The notes: generated from the sequence alone by a model not told the origin. Numbered from the stretch's first letter, positions 7,177 through 15,398 are shown. The stretch is 64,000 nucleotides of DNA from Streptomyces sp. NBC_01142 (GCF_026341125.1 NZ_JAPEOR010000004.1:1-64000); one strand, 5' to 3'. Made by a program: numbers and translations.

Positions 7177-7461
7177 TCAGCGGCGCTGTTTCCTGGAGCG
7201 GCGGTTGCGGCGGCCGTGTTCGCCGTTGAGGACTCGCTCGCGGCTGGAGACGGTGAACTGCCGGGTGGACAGGTCGAAGACCACCCACGGGGCGTCACTG
7301 CGAGCAGCGGTGGAGGCGATGGGCTGGTGCTGCCAGTTGTTGCGCGCCCCGTAGAGGTCGTGGAAGTCGGGGAATTGCCGGGCGTCGATGAGGGCGTTCA
7401 GGGCATCTGCGAGGTTCTGCCACAGGGCGCCGGTATCGGTGGTGGACGGGGTGGTGGCCAT
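7177..7461 (-). CDS. Hypothetical protein with basic C-terminus (94 aa)
   Basis: Start taken at ATG 7461 (MATTPSTTDTGALWQNLADA); an in-frame ATG at 7476 is also possible, and neither has a strong ribosome site. The protein has a helical first half, a WVVFDLSTRQFTVSSRERVL strand region and a basic tail ending RRNRRSRKQRR, which may contact nucleic acid. No family recognised. Confidence 0.7.
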   Translation of the reverse strand: MATTPSTTDTGALWQNLADALNALIDARQFPDFHDLYGARNNWQHQPIASTAARSDAPWVVFDLSTRQFTVSSRERVLNGEHGRRNRRSRKQRR

Positions 7462-7522
7462 GATGATGTTCCGCATCTCGGAGGGGCGGGCGGGGCCCGC
7501 CTCGGGCGTGGGCTGTACGCCG

Positions 7523-7553
7523 ACCCTGGCCAGCAGCGGGGCAACAGCCGCAA
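7523..7553 (-). promoter_or_regulatory. Array promoter module for 7177-7461
   Basis: TTGCGGCTGTTGCC and CAGGGT in the standard frame. Confidence 0.6.
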
Positions 7554-7628
7554 TCTGAATGGGCCGGGGGCCGGTGGGGTGCGGGCGGGGTCAGCCCGTG
7601 TGAGGGGCGTAGCTGTGCGGGCATGGCG

Positions 7629-7657
7629 CGGCCCCGGGACCGCGAGGGGCGGGGCCG
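7629..7657 (-). terminator. Hairpin terminator of 7690-8151
   Basis: CGGCCCCG and CGGGGCCG arms, about 30 nt past the stop. Confidence 0.5.
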
Positions 7658-7689
7658 GGGCCGGTGAAGGTGCAGTGGGCGGAGGGGGG

Positions 7690-8151
7690 TCAGGCGGGGG
7701 GCTGGGGGGTGCAGTGGCATGAGGGGCAGTCGTGCGGGCGGGTGGCGCCGGTCCAGGCTGACGGCTCCTGCAGGCGGGGGTGGTCGGCGAGCGTGTCCTG
7801 AAGGTGCTGCTCGACGTCGGACCACGTCCAGGCGGGATCGCCGCCGCTGCGGGCGTTGATGGCGTGCCGGATGAAGGCGGCCTTGTCGTCAGGGGTGGTG
7901 AACCAGACGTCCGCGAAGCCGTGCCGGTTGAAGTGCGCGATGTGGGCGAACAGGTGCTGTGAGCAGGTGCGGTACAGGTCGTCGGTGAAGGAGTCGGGGT
8001 GGAGGCCGCTCTCGATGAAGGCCAGGACTCGGTTCCCGGCGTCGGCCTTCGCCTTGGCTGTCGACCAATGGGTGGCCGTGCAGTCGGCGGGCGTCAGGCG
8101 GGTCAGGGTGCGCGGGGGTAGGGCGTGCGGTCGGAGGGCAGCGGAATTCAC
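7690..8151 (-). CDS. Hypothetical protein with C-terminal CxxCxC (153 aa)
   Basis: GTG at 8151 (VNSAALRPHALPPRTLTRLT) has a GGGACG site 4 nt upstream; a TTG at 8169 is an alternative. The helical body includes CSQHLFAHIAHFNRHGFADV and FIRHAINARSGGDP; the end is HDCPSCHCTPQPPA, a possible metal site. No known family was recognised. Single-gene unit. Confidence 0.75.
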   Translation of the reverse strand: MNSAALRPHALPPRTLTRLTPADCTATHWSTAKAKADAGNRVLAFIESGLHPDSFTDDLYRTCSQHLFAHIAHFNRHGFADVWFTTPDDKAAFIRHAINARSGGDPAWTWSDVEQHLQDTLADHPRLQEPSAWTGATRPHDCPSCHCTPQPPA

Positions 8152-8261
8152 GGAACGTCCCGTCGTCAAGGCTCGGTGGGGGCGTGGAGACGCCCTTGGG
8201 GTGCGGAGCCCCGAGCGGTGCAGGCAGGTTGGTCACTGCTCCGCTCGGGCCGCTGGGGGTG

Positions 8262-8292
8262 AGGCTGGCCGGGCGGACGCCAACCGCCGCAA
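8262..8292 (-). promoter_or_regulatory. Array promoter module for 7690-8151
   Basis: TTGCGGCGGTTGGC and CAGCCT in the standard frame. Confidence 0.5.
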
Positions 8293-8328
8293 CCCGGCCG
8301 GCCGCGCCAGAGCCACGCGGTGGGCCGG

Positions 8329-8358
8329 GGTGCCGCCCTGCACCCCCGGCGGGGCACC
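8329..8358 (-). terminator. Hairpin terminator of the 9332-8367 operon
   Basis: GGTGCCGCC pairs with GGCGGGGCACC (one bulge), just past the stop at 8367. Confidence 0.5.
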
Positions 8359-8366
8359 GTTGTGTG

Positions 8367-8633
8367 TCAGCTCTCGTCTGGGTCGCTGCTGCACTCCTGG
8401 TGGAGCTGGGAGGCTTCCTCCCACGTCAACGCATGCTGCCCGTAAGCGACTTGCCCTCCTACGGCGACTCTATCCAGCAGCCGCTTCGTACGCTCCCGTG
8501 CTTCGCGGGCGGCTTCCTCGGCGTACCAGTCGATGAGTTCCTCCGGGGTGGCATCTGTGACGACGAAGGAGCCGACGACGCTGGAGAAGACGGCGAGGAG
8601 CCCGTCCGGTTGCTCGATGATCTGATGACCCAC
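8367..8633 (-). CDS. Small helical protein, second gene of an operon (88 aa)
   Basis: GTG at 8633, 9 nt after the stop of the gene at 8643-9332, with GAGGAAC as ribosome site overlapping that stop region. The protein begins VGHQIIEQPDGLLAVFSSVV and has a long charged helix (WYAEEAAREARERTKRLLDR), then YGQHALTWEEASQLHQECSS. Close spacing indicates co-transcription and probably coupled translation. Function unknown. Confidence 0.75.
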   Translation of the reverse strand: MGHQIIEQPDGLLAVFSSVVGSFVVTDATPEELIDWYAEEAAREARERTKRLLDRVAVGGQVAYGQHALTWEEASQLHQECSSDPDES

Positions 8634-8642
8634 GGCAGTTCC

Positions 8643-9332
8643 TCACTTCTCGATGTCGGTGGCGGGCGGGGTGTTGGTGGTGAGGGCGGCGAGGTGCGGG
8701 GCAACGCGGGCGGCGGCCTGGTCGGCGCGGTCGTGGAGTTCGGCATCGGACAGGCGGCGCACCAGGAGGCGGGTGTCCTGGTCGGTGATCTCGAAGTGGG
8801 GGTAGTCCCGGCGCAGGATGGCCTTCATGCGGTGGTGGTCGTCCTCGCGCCGGTAGTCGTCGGGGCCCAGGGCGGTGAGCTCGACGACCGGGCCGAGGCC
8901 GGGGTGCTCGCTCTCGCGGGCGGTGAACCCGTGGCGGGACGTGTCCGGGCGGGTGTTGCGCGGCAGGCGGGTCAGGCCGTCGTACGGGGTGAGGTAGGCG
9001 GCGATGGTGTCCGCGCGGGCCCGGCGCGCGGTGGTGGAGTGGCGCAGCGGCTTGCGGCGTTCGGCGTTGACCTCGGCGTTGGTGTAGGGGATGGCGAGGG
9101 GGGCGATGGTCCACGTGCTGTACGGGGTGAGGTGGGCGGCGGCCCAGGCGCGGGCGTCGTCGTCGGTGGCGAACGGGCCGTAGGTGTGGAGGGCGACATG
9201 GTCGCCGGTTTCGTTGGGGGTGTTGGCGACGACGAGCCAGGTGTTGGTGCGGGCGCCGCCGACGAACTGGGCGCTGACGGTGCCTATCGGCTCCTGGTCG
9301 AGGTCGAGGAGGGTCGTCAGGTGCAGGAACAT
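8643..9332 (-). CDS. Hypothetical protein, first gene of an operon (229 aa)
   Basis: ATG at 9332 (MFLHLTTLLDLDQEPIGTVS). The N-terminal half is beta-rich (VGGARTNTWLVVANTPNE); the second half has charged helices and YPHFEITDQDTRLLVRRL near residue 180. No enzyme motif recognised. It is followed after 9 nt by 8367-8633 without a hairpin, so the two form one of the few two-gene units of the array. Confidence 0.75.
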   Translation of the reverse strand: MFLHLTTLLDLDQEPIGTVSAQFVGGARTNTWLVVANTPNETGDHVALHTYGPFATDDDARAWAAAHLTPYSTWTIAPLAIPYTNAEVNAERRKPLRHSTTARRARADTIAAYLTPYDGLTRLPRNTRPDTSRHGFTARESEHPGLGPVVELTALGPDDYRREDDHHRMKAILRRDYPHFEITDQDTRLLVRRLSDAELHDRADQAAARVAPHLAALTTNTPPATDIEK

Positions 9333-9409
9333 GCCGGGGCTGCCTTCCGGGAAGTTGGGGGCCGCGCGGGGCGCCCGTTGGGGCGTGCGGTGCGGCGGCC
9401 GGTGGTGAC

Positions 9410-9440
9410 ACTGTCGGGGTCCGGCGGGTTAGGGCAGCAA
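9410..9440 (-). promoter_or_regulatory. Array promoter module for the 9332-8367 operon
   Basis: TTGCTGCCCTAACC and GACAGT in the standard frame. Confidence 0.6.
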
Positions 9441-9498
9441 CCCGGCCGGCGGGGATGCGGCGGTGCTGGTTTCGCGCGGGCGGCGGGGCACATGGGTC

Positions 9499-9536
9499 GG
9501 CCCCCGGGCGCTGCGTGGTCGCTGCGTCCGGGGGCC
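9499..9536 (-). terminator. Hairpin terminator, near copy of the one at 15399
   Basis: GGCCCCCGG and CCGGGGGCC arms. The inner sequence CGCTGCGTGGTCGCTGCG also lies inside the hairpin at 15399-15428. Confidence 0.65.
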
Positions 9537-9618
9537 AGACCAGTCAGGGGGTCCGCAACACGCCGGGCCCTCCTGGCCGGAGTAGGGCGGGGCGGGCGGG
9601 CTCGGGGTAGTACGGGGG

Positions 9619-10185
9619 TCAGCGGTAGGAGTGGGCGTGCGCGATCAGTGCGACGCGGGCCCCGTTCAGGTGACCGCGGGCGAGGTAGTCGCCGTGTTCG
9701 GTACGGGTGGCCTGCCCGTGCTTCAGGCCGATGCGGCGCAGCCACGAGGTCAGGCCGGTGTCGTTCCTGCCGAGCCTGATGTGTACGTACAGCAGGGTGT
9801 CGGTGACGGGCTGGCAGATGAGCACCCGGGGCTCGTCGACGAGTTCGGTGTGCGCGCGCATAGCGGGTGTCGCGGCGTCGGGCAGGGTGAAGGGATTGTC
9901 GTAGGCCCCGTGCTTCTTGATGTCGTGTTCGGACCAGCTGCTGGCCCATTCGGTCTGGGTCTTCGTGCCCGGGGCGGGGGGCCAGACGGCCAGATGGCGC
10001 TTCTGCGGGTGGCCGAGATCGAGTTGGCAGATGGCGCCGCCTCTGAGGTCGTTGCACGGGCCGGGGTCGGTGTTGTCGAGGAGGGCCTGGATCGCTGCTG
10101 CTGGTATGCCGAGGTCGGCAAGGTGCCCGGTCAGGCGCTCGATTGCTTCCTGGGTGTGGCGGAGCTGGGCGGGTGTGGAAACCAT
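9619..10185 (-). CDS. Hypothetical protein (188 aa)
   Basis: ATG at 10185 with AAAGGA 8 nt upstream. Residues about 1-45 are helical (QEAIERLTGHLADLGIPAAA). The middle holds CQLDLGHPQKRHLAVWPPAP, resembling phage-type small proteins with a C-x-L-x2-GH-x6-H pattern that may bind metal. The C-terminus has LICQPVTDTLLYVHIRLGRN. Function unknown. Its promoter is about 200 nt upstream, giving a longer leader than usual. Confidence 0.75.
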   Translation of the reverse strand: MVSTPAQLRHTQEAIERLTGHLADLGIPAAAIQALLDNTDPGPCNDLRGGAICQLDLGHPQKRHLAVWPPAPGTKTQTEWASSWSEHDIKKHGAYDNPFTLPDAATPAMRAHTELVDEPRVLICQPVTDTLLYVHIRLGRNDTGLTSWLRRIGLKHGQATRTEHGDYLARGHLNGARVALIAHAHSYR

Positions 10186-10381
10186 GACGGTCGGTCCTTT
10201 CAGGGGGCGGTTGCACGGGCGGTGGGCTGGGCGCGGCGGCCTTGGGGCGTCGCCTGGGGCAGGTGATGCCGGACCGCGCGGTGCGGCAGAGGGGGGATGC
10301 GCGGTCGCACGCGGCCCGGCAGTTGCCGGTCGCTCGCAGCACACGGAAGGGGGTTCGTGCGGGGCGTTCCCGGCTGCTCTG

Positions 10382-10412
10382 ACTGTGGTGGACGGCGGGG
10401 TAAGCGACACGA
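10382..10412 (-). promoter_or_regulatory. Array promoter module for 9619-10185
   Basis: TCGTGTCGCTTACC and CACAGT: frame and -10 fit, first box degenerate. Confidence 0.45.
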
Positions 10413-10569
10413 CCCCGGCTCCCCCGCTCGGCGGGCAGGCGACGAGGCGAGCGGAGCCGGTACGTGGGGGGCATGGGGCGACCCCGGCGCCGGGTGCGGG
10501 GGCGTTGGCCTCGCACGGCGCGGCGCGGCGCGGCGGGGGCACGGGTCGGGGCGCGGCGGTCGGATGGTG

Positions 10570-10624
10570 GTGTCGGGCCGGACTTGAGCGGAAAGCGGAG
10601 TCCGCAGGGGTTCCGGCCCGACAC
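10570..10624 (-). terminator. Hairpin terminator of the HU operon
   Basis: GTGTCGGGCCGGA and TCCGGCCCGACAC, 13-nt perfect arms around a long loop, 50 nt past the stop at 10674. Confidence 0.6.
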
Positions 10625-10673
10625 CGAGACCATGCCGGGGTGGGGAGTTAGGGGTGCAATGAACGGGTCGGGG

Positions 10674-10865
10674 TCACTGGCCGGGGTCGTGGTCGCGCCA
10701 GGTCTCTTCGGTGTCCGGGTCGAAGTGGTCGGGGTCGGGGTCGGGGGTTCTGGTGGTGTGGCCGGGGGATTTGGCGCAGATCCCGGGTCGGCCGTCTGAC
10801 GGTGTGGCGTGGCATCGCCGGTGCACGTGGTGGGCTGACGGGGCGGACACAGCAGGGGTCTCCAT
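10674..10865 (-). CDS. Small Cys/His protein of a two-member family (63 aa)
   Basis: ATG at 10865, 43 nt after the HU stop, with no promoter module in between, so probably co-transcribed with HU. The product METPAVSAPSAHHVHRRC continues to ICAKSPGHTT, then HFDPDTEETWRDHDPGQ. The protein at 24374-24544 shows the same order: R-C, a gap of about 12, C-x-KSP-x-H, then H[FY]DP and a W near the end. The Cys and His residues could bind one zinc. Function unknown. Confidence 0.65.
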   Translation of the reverse strand: METPAVSAPSAHHVHRRCHATPSDGRPGICAKSPGHTTRTPDPDPDHFDPDTEETWRDHDPGQ

Positions 10866-10908
10866 TCGGGCGCGGCACGGGGGCGGCAGGGGACGGCGGG
10901 CCGGGTTT

Positions 10909-11343
10909 CTAGGCGGCGGCCGATCGGGCCGGGGTGGTGGCCGCCGTGGCTTTCTGCGCCTTCCCGGTCTTCCGGGTGGTGGCCTTCTTGTCCTTCGTGG
11001 CGGCACCGCCGGGCAGGCTGCCCTTGGGGGCCTTCTGGACGGAGATCTGGCCCGCTTTGGGGAGCTTCTTGGTACCGGCGACGAGGTCCTTGAAGCCCTG
11101 GCCCGCGCGGAAGCGGGGGGCGGAGGTCTTCTTGACGCGGACCCGTTCGCCGGTCTGCGGGTTTCGGGCGTAGCGGGCCGGGCGGTCGACCTTCTCGAAG
11201 GAGCCGAAGCCGGTGACGGAGACCCGGTCTCCCGCGACCACCGCGCGGACGATGGCGTCGAGTACGGCGTCGACGGCGTCGGCGGCCTGCTGTCGGCCGC
11301 CGATCGTGTCGGCGATCGCCTCGACGAGCTGTGCCTTGTTCAT
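10909..11343 (-). CDS. hup: HU-family nucleoid protein with Lys/Ala-rich tail (144 aa)
   Basis: Residues 1-90 are a canonical HU/IHF fold: MNKAQLVEAIADTIG, then VSVTGFGSFEKVDRPARYAR with the RNPQTGERVRV arm that inserts in the DNA minor groove. Residues about 95-144 are a basic, Ala/Pro-rich tail, the arrangement of the actinobacterial HupS-type rather than the short HupA type. It binds DNA without much sequence preference and compacts or bends it. It sits in the array with its own module at 11436-11466, and probably shares an mRNA with 10674-10865. Mobile elements often carry such proteins to silence or package their own DNA; that role here is inference. Confidence 0.93.
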   Translation of the reverse strand: MNKAQLVEAIADTIGGRQQAADAVDAVLDAIVRAVVAGDRVSVTGFGSFEKVDRPARYARNPQTGERVRVKKTSAPRFRAGQGFKDLVAGTKKLPKAGQISVQKAPKGSLPGGAATKDKKATTRKTGKAQKATAATTPARSAAA

Positions 11344-11435
11344 GGTGTGTGTCCCCTCGGACTCGGGTGCTGGGTCTGTTGCCGCGCGGCCGGGCCTTGC
11401 CCCGTGGGGGTTGTGGTCCGGGCTGGGTGTGAATG

Positions 11436-11466
11436 ACCTTGGCAGGGTGGGCAGTTAGCCGCGCAA
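11436..11466 (-). promoter_or_regulatory. Array promoter module for the HU operon
   Basis: TTGCGCGGCTAACT and CAAGGT in the standard frame. Confidence 0.6.
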
Positions 11467-11648
11467 CGCTTTCTGCCGGGTCAGGGGCAACTTCTGGTCG
11501 GGAAGGTCGGAGCGCGAGGCGGCGTTCCGCGCACCGCGGCAGGCAGCGACGGACGGCGCGGCGGCACGGGCAGAGGCCGTGCGGCGGCGCGGGCCGCGCG
11601 GCAGAGTCGCGGTGCGGCATGGGGCCGCCGGGCAGCGACGGGTACGGA

Positions 11649-11688
11649 AGCAGCCCCCGGCTCGCGAAGGCGCGTGCCGGGGGCTGCT
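11649..11688 (-). terminator. Hairpin terminator of 11701-12180
   Basis: AGCAGCCCCCGGC and its perfect 13-nt complement, starting 12 nt past the stop. Confidence 0.75.
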
Positions 11689-11700
11689 CTGTTCCACGGG

Positions 11701-12180
11701 CTACAGGGTGGCTCGGGTCACGGCGACTGCCTCCGCGAAGCGGCGGGAGGCGGGGTTGACCGGCCACAGCGGGATGTCGTAGTCGTGCTCCAGCCACCAG
11801 CCGGTCGCCGCCTTCAGTGCCGCCTGCGTCTGGGTGGCCATCTGCCCGGTCAGCGGCAGGTAGGTGCCGCTGAGGTCGGCGCGTCCGGTGATCAGGGCGG
11901 GCCCGTGCAGTGCGTAGGGCAGGATGCGGTCGCGCCAGGCGCAGGCCAGGGTCCACAGGACCGGGTTGGGCTGCTGGCCGAGCACGATGGCGTTGCTGTT
12001 CACGTGCACGGACGCGTGGAGGTGGTAGGCGACTGCCCTGACCCCACCGCCGATCTGCCCCTCCAGCCAGTCCTGTTGCCTGTCGGCGGGCAGGTGAAGG
12101 GGCGTACTTCCCTCGGAGAGCGTGGACTTGGTCGGCGCGAACGGGAGCGGGGTGACGAGCAGGGCGGCAGGAAGGGTCAT
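11701..12180 (-). CDS. DUF3846-like protein (159 aa)
   Basis: ATG at 12180. The layout resembles DUF3846 proteins of phages and plasmids: an LEGQIGGGVRAVAYHL segment, then VHVNSNAIVLGQQPNPV, and later HGPALITGRADLSGTYLPL. The function of DUF3846 is not known to me, and a profile search is needed to confirm. Single-gene unit with a strong hairpin. Confidence 0.65.
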   Translation of the reverse strand: MTLPAALLVTPLPFAPTKSTLSEGSTPLHLPADRQQDWLEGQIGGGVRAVAYHLHASVHVNSNAIVLGQQPNPVLWTLACAWRDRILPYALHGPALITGRADLSGTYLPLTGQMATQTQAALKAATGWWLEHDYDIPLWPVNPASRRFAEAVAVTRATL

Positions 12181-12306
12181 GGTCGGGACTCCGGGATGGT
12201 GGCGGGGCTCACCGGCGGCGCCGGGCACGGCGCGGCCGGTGAGGGCTGATGCGGGCCGAGGGAGCGGGGAATGGGTGGGCACCGCTCCCCCGGGCCGGCG
12301 GACCGC

Positions 12307-12337
12307 ACTGTGGCGGCGGGCGGGGCAAGCCGTGCAA
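12307..12337 (-). promoter_or_regulatory. Array promoter module for 11701-12180
   Basis: TTGCACGGCTTGCC and CACAGT, exact frame. Confidence 0.65.
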
Positions 12338-12421
12338 CACGGCCGCGACCGGCCACGACGCGCCGGGCGGCAGCGCGGGGCACGGGTCGGGGCGCGACGG
12401 TTGCGGGTACGACGAACGCGA

Positions 12422-12449
12422 AGGCCCACCCCGGCGACGGGGTGGGCCT
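12422..12449 (-). terminator. Hairpin cut off from its gene by two insertion sequences
   Basis: AGGCCCACCCCG and CGGGGTGGGCCT with a 4-nt loop. Removing both insertion sequences places it about 25 nt past the stop of 14778-15113, where an array hairpin is expected. The same arms form the hairpin at 16496-16523. Confidence 0.7.
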
Positions 12450-12451
12450 AG

Positions 12452-13805
12452 TACTGCAATCACAGTTAAGGGGTGTGTCCGCGTTGTTTGTAGTGGCTGT
12501 CGCGGGCGCGTGTCTGGCTGAGTCTTCGCCAGTGTGACCAGTGCAGATGGTGGTGGATGGTGAGGTGGGCGGGGTGGAGGAGGTGGCCTATGAGGCGGCG
12601 TATCTCTGCCACGGACAGTGGTATCAGGCCACCGTGGTTGCCCCTTTTGAGAGTTCGTGGGCGCGGACGGCGGTCAGGGCCGCGAGGGCGGCCATGGCGA
12701 GGGTGATGTGCCGGTACCAGGCGTGGTAGAGGCGGACCTGGTAGTGGTCCAGGCCGCAGTCGCCCTTCGCAGTCTGGAAGCACTCTTCGACGGCCCAGCG
12801 GGCGCCGGCCACCCTGACCAGGTCTTTCAGGCGGGTGCTGACGGGCCCGTAACAGACGTAGTAGGCGAGGTCAGTGGGGTCCTTCAGGCTGCGGCGGGCC
12901 AGGACCCAGTGGCCGTGGCCGTTCTCCCACCAGATCCGGATGGGGATCCGGGCCCACTGGTACATACGCTCACCATGGGATCCTTTCCCAGCGGACAGAC
13001 GCTTCCAAGACTGTGGCGCGAGAGCGGCCACCAGCTCGTCGACACGGCGTTCCCCCGCACCGCGGGTGATGACGGTGTCGCTGGTCTTCACACACATCAC
13101 ATGGCTGATGGCCCGCTGTTCCATCCACCACCTGAGGGATTTCGACTGCCCGTAGGCCTCGTCCGCGGTGACCCACGCGAACGGCACGCCCGCCTGGACC
13201 GCACGCACGAGCATGGCCTTGAAATGCTCCGTCTTCGTCGCGAACAACACCTCGTCCGGGACGCCGGCCTCCCGGCACCGCTCGCGGTCATCCGTCCAGG
13301 AGACGGGCAGGTACAGCTCCCGGTCGATCAGAGCCCGGCCCTTCGCCGACGCGTACGCGAGGAACGTGCCGACCTGGCAATTTTCCGTCCGTCCGGCCGT
13401 TCCGGAATATTGCCGCTGGACACCCGCCGAGCGCACGCCCTTCTTCAGGAAGCCGGTGTCGTCACCGATCAAGACCGCGTTCTTGTCGCCGATCGTCTCG
13501 ACGACGAAGTCCCGCACGTCGTCACGAACACCATCGGCGTCCCAGTCCGCCTCGCCCAGCAGGCGCTGCATCCCGATCGGCAGCCGGTCACCGGCCCGCT
13601 CCGCCAGCGTCCAGCCGTTCTTCCGCTCCAACGGAGCGATCAACCCCCGCATATACGCAAGAGCCCGCCCACGCGGCTCCGACCTCACGAAACGCGACGC
13701 GAACCGGGCATGCAACCCCGCCAGCACCCCGGCCCACCCCTCAACCAACCCCACCCCGAGCTCAGCCACACACCAACTCAACCACATACAACTGTGATTG
13801 CAGTA
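12452..13805. mobile_element. IS701-family insertion sequence, complete
   Basis: About 1.35 kb. Terminal inverted repeats TACTGCAATCACAGTT at the left and AACTGTGATTGCAGTA at the right. CTAG flanks both sides (12448-12451 and 13806-13809), the 4-bp target duplication of IS701-type elements. One transposase gene on the minus strand. It shares the CTAG at 13806 with the next element, so the two lie directly side by side. Confidence 0.88.
12624..13787 (-). CDS. IS701-family transposase (387 aa)
   Basis: DDE-type transposase of the IS701/DDE_5 group. Visible signatures are FVRSEPRGRALAYMRGLI and NGWTLAERAGD at the N-terminus, VLIGDDTGFLKKG (first Asp region), WVTADEAYGQS (second Asp region) and ARWAVEECFQTAKGDCGLDH (Glu region). 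Length fits the family and the frame is intact, so it is probably active. The reading frame begins only 3 nt inside the right terminal repeat. Confidence 0.92.
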   Translation of the reverse strand: MWLSWCVAELGVGLVEGWAGVLAGLHARFASRFVRSEPRGRALAYMRGLIAPLERKNGWTLAERAGDRLPIGMQRLLGEADWDADGVRDDVRDFVVETIGDKNAVLIGDDTGFLKKGVRSAGVQRQYSGTAGRTENCQVGTFLAYASAKGRALIDRELYLPVSWTDDRERCREAGVPDEVLFATKTEHFKAMLVRAVQAGVPFAWVTADEAYGQSKSLRWWMEQRAISHVMCVKTSDTVITRGAGERRVDELVAALAPQSWKRLSAGKGSHGERMYQWARIPIRIWWENGHGHWVLARRSLKDPTDLAYYVCYGPVSTRLKDLVRVAGARWAVEECFQTAKGDCGLDHYQVRLYHAWYRHITLAMAALAALTAVRAHELSKGATTVA

Positions 13806-13830
13806 CTAGGGTGCGTTTTGAAAGTGCTGG

Positions 13831-14705
13831 TCACAGCCACTCGTTGATGGCTGCGATCAGCACGGTCGCTTCGTAGCGGACGGCGAGCTTGTCGTATCTC
13901 GTGGCGACCGCGCGGTGGCGTTTGAGGCGATTGATTCCGCATTCCACCGCGTGGCGCTCCTTGTAGTCGGCCTTGTCGAACGTGGGTGGCCGGCCACCCT
14001 GGGAGCCGCGTTTCTTGCGGTTGGCGATCTGGTCGCGCTTCTCCGGGATGGTGCATCGGATACCGCGCTTGCGCAGGTAGGCGCGGTTCGCGCGGGACCC
14101 GTACGCCTTGTCGGCGCGGACCTTGTCCGGCCGGGTGCGCGGGCGGCCCGGCCCGAGCCTGGGCACCCGGATACGCCCCAGGACCACCTCGAACTGCGGG
14201 GAGTCGCCGCGATGTCCGGCCGTGATGACCAGCGACATCGGTTTCTGGGCCTGCTCGACCGCCAGGTGGAGCTTGGTGGTCAGCCCGCCCCGGGAGCGTC
14301 CGAGCCCGTGGTCCTCGGGCTCGGTGAAGACACCACCCGGCGGCTCGATCTGCAGATCCCCTTTTTGCGAGCACCAGCCGCATGCTGGTGGGCGCGGGCG
14401 ATGGTCGAGTCCACCGAGACGTCCCAGGTGATCAGTCCTTCGGCGTCGGCCTGAGCCTGCAGTTGCTCGAAGATACGGTGCCAGGTGCCATCCCGCTGCC
14501 AGCGCCGGAACAGGCCGTAGACCGTTTCCCACGGGCCGTACCGCTCGGGCACGTCCCGCCAGGGAGCACCGGCGCGGGTGCGCCAGCGTATGCCGTCTAT
14601 CAACTGCCGCTTGGTGTGCACCGGCGGCCGGCCAGGCTTCTTGCCGACCGGGAGCAAGGGCTCCAGCTTCGTCCACTGCGCATTCGTCAGATCGTGCCGC
14701 CCCAT
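13831..14705 (-). CDS. IS5-family transposase made by frameshift (orfA-orfB)
   Basis: OrfA starts at ATG 14705 ([20 protein letters not shown]), with [20 protein letters not shown] and [18 protein letters not shown] (first catalytic Asp). OrfB follows in the next frame: [44 protein letters not shown] (second Asp), [18 protein letters not shown] (Glu region), ending INEWL at 13831. The frames meet at a run of five A then GGGG, a typical slippery site for programmed frameshifting, so this is likely one functional fused protein of about 290 residues. Confidence 0.88.
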
Positions 14706-14706
14706 G

Positions 14707-14736
14707 AAGTGGATCTTGACACATCAAGATCCACTT
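14707..14736. repeat. Perfect 13-bp inverted repeat ahead of the IS5 transposase
   Basis: AAGTGGATCTTGA, loop CACA, then the exact complement, 2 nt upstream of the transposase ATG. In mRNA entering from outside it would fold next to the start codon; such structures limit transposase translation in other elements (established for some IS, inferred here). Confidence 0.6.
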
Positions 14737-14777
14737 CTGAAACGCACCCTAGTACGCGGCAGCAGGGGCAGGGGCGG

Positions 14778-15113
14778 TCAGTTGGGGCTGTCCTGCTCGG
14801 GGTTGTTCCCTCGGCGGTCGCCCCGGATGATGTCTCCCTCGATGTAGGTGACCATCGATCCGTCGGGGGCGCGCATCGTGTAGTAGAGCGAGGATTCCGC
14901 CCAGACCGTTGTCCAGCCCGCGGTGCGCAGGGCTTCGCTGACGGTCTCGTCTCCCCCGGAACCGGCGAAGAAGCCGTCACCCACGGCGCCGTCCCAGTTG
15001 GGGCCGTACGGGTTGCGGTCAGGGCTGAGGATGCGGATGACGTCGTCGGCGGTACGGGCCGACTGAAGTTCCGTGTGCTGTTCGGCGATCACCGTCCAGA
15101 AGGGGTCGGGCAT
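14778..15113 (-). CDS. Hypothetical protein, paralogue of 6647-6952 (111 aa)
   Basis: ATG at 15113 (MPDPFWTVIAEQHTELQSAR). Nearly the same protein as 6647-6952: it shares FFAGSGGDETVS, WAESSLYYTMRAPDGSM and YIEGDI, with an insertion DRNPYGPNWDGAVGD. Its terminator has been pushed 2.3 kb away by the IS701 and IS5 insertions downstream of the stop, so its mRNA probably runs into the IS5 element. Confidence 0.8.
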   Translation of the reverse strand: MPDPFWTVIAEQHTELQSARTADDVIRILSPDRNPYGPNWDGAVGDGFFAGSGGDETVSEALRTAGWTTVWAESSLYYTMRAPDGSMVTYIEGDIIRGDRRGNNPEQDSPN

Positions 15114-15242
15114 GTCGCGTCTCCTCATTTCATGTGGTGGTGGTTTCAGGGCCGGTGCGCCCGTTCGCTCCGGCCCGGAAGGAAGGGGGCGCGGCCGCGG
15201 CGGTCCGGCCGGGGCCGGTGGTGTGCCTCTGCGGCTGCGCCG

Positions 15243-15273
15243 ACGATGGCGGGCGGGCAACCAAGCCACACAA
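15243..15273 (-). promoter_or_regulatory. Array promoter module for 14778-15113
   Basis: TTGTGTGGCTTGGT and CATCGT in the standard frame. Confidence 0.5.
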
Positions 15274-15398
15274 CTCACCAGCCCCAACCCGGGCACGGCG
15301 TCAGCGCGGGCGGGGGCTGGTGCCGGGGGTGCGGACTTTCGGGCTCGTGGGGCGGGCAAGGCGGCACGGTGCGGGCGCGGTCGGCACACGAGTCGGTT

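Larger units (their letters stand above)
13810..14748. mobile_element. IS5-family insertion sequence, complete
   Basis: About 0.94 kb. Ends GGTGCGTTTTGAAAG at the left and the complement of GGTGCGTTTCAGAAG at the right. Flanked by CTAG at 13806-13809 and 14749-14752. The transposase is split in two frames, as in the IS427-type group of IS5. Confidence 0.85.

Noticed and set aside
8184..9779. A 531-codon plus-strand frame, and similar long plus-strand frames at 15073, 17227, 33129 and 1170
   Set aside because: Gly/Val/Arg-rich antisense shadows of well-supported minus-strand genes with no ribosome sites or domain motifs.
9317..11956. An 879-codon open frame on the minus strand
   Set aside because: It runs through promoter modules, hairpins and the HU gene in another frame; its translation is Arg/Pro-rich, typical of shadow frames in GC-rich DNA.
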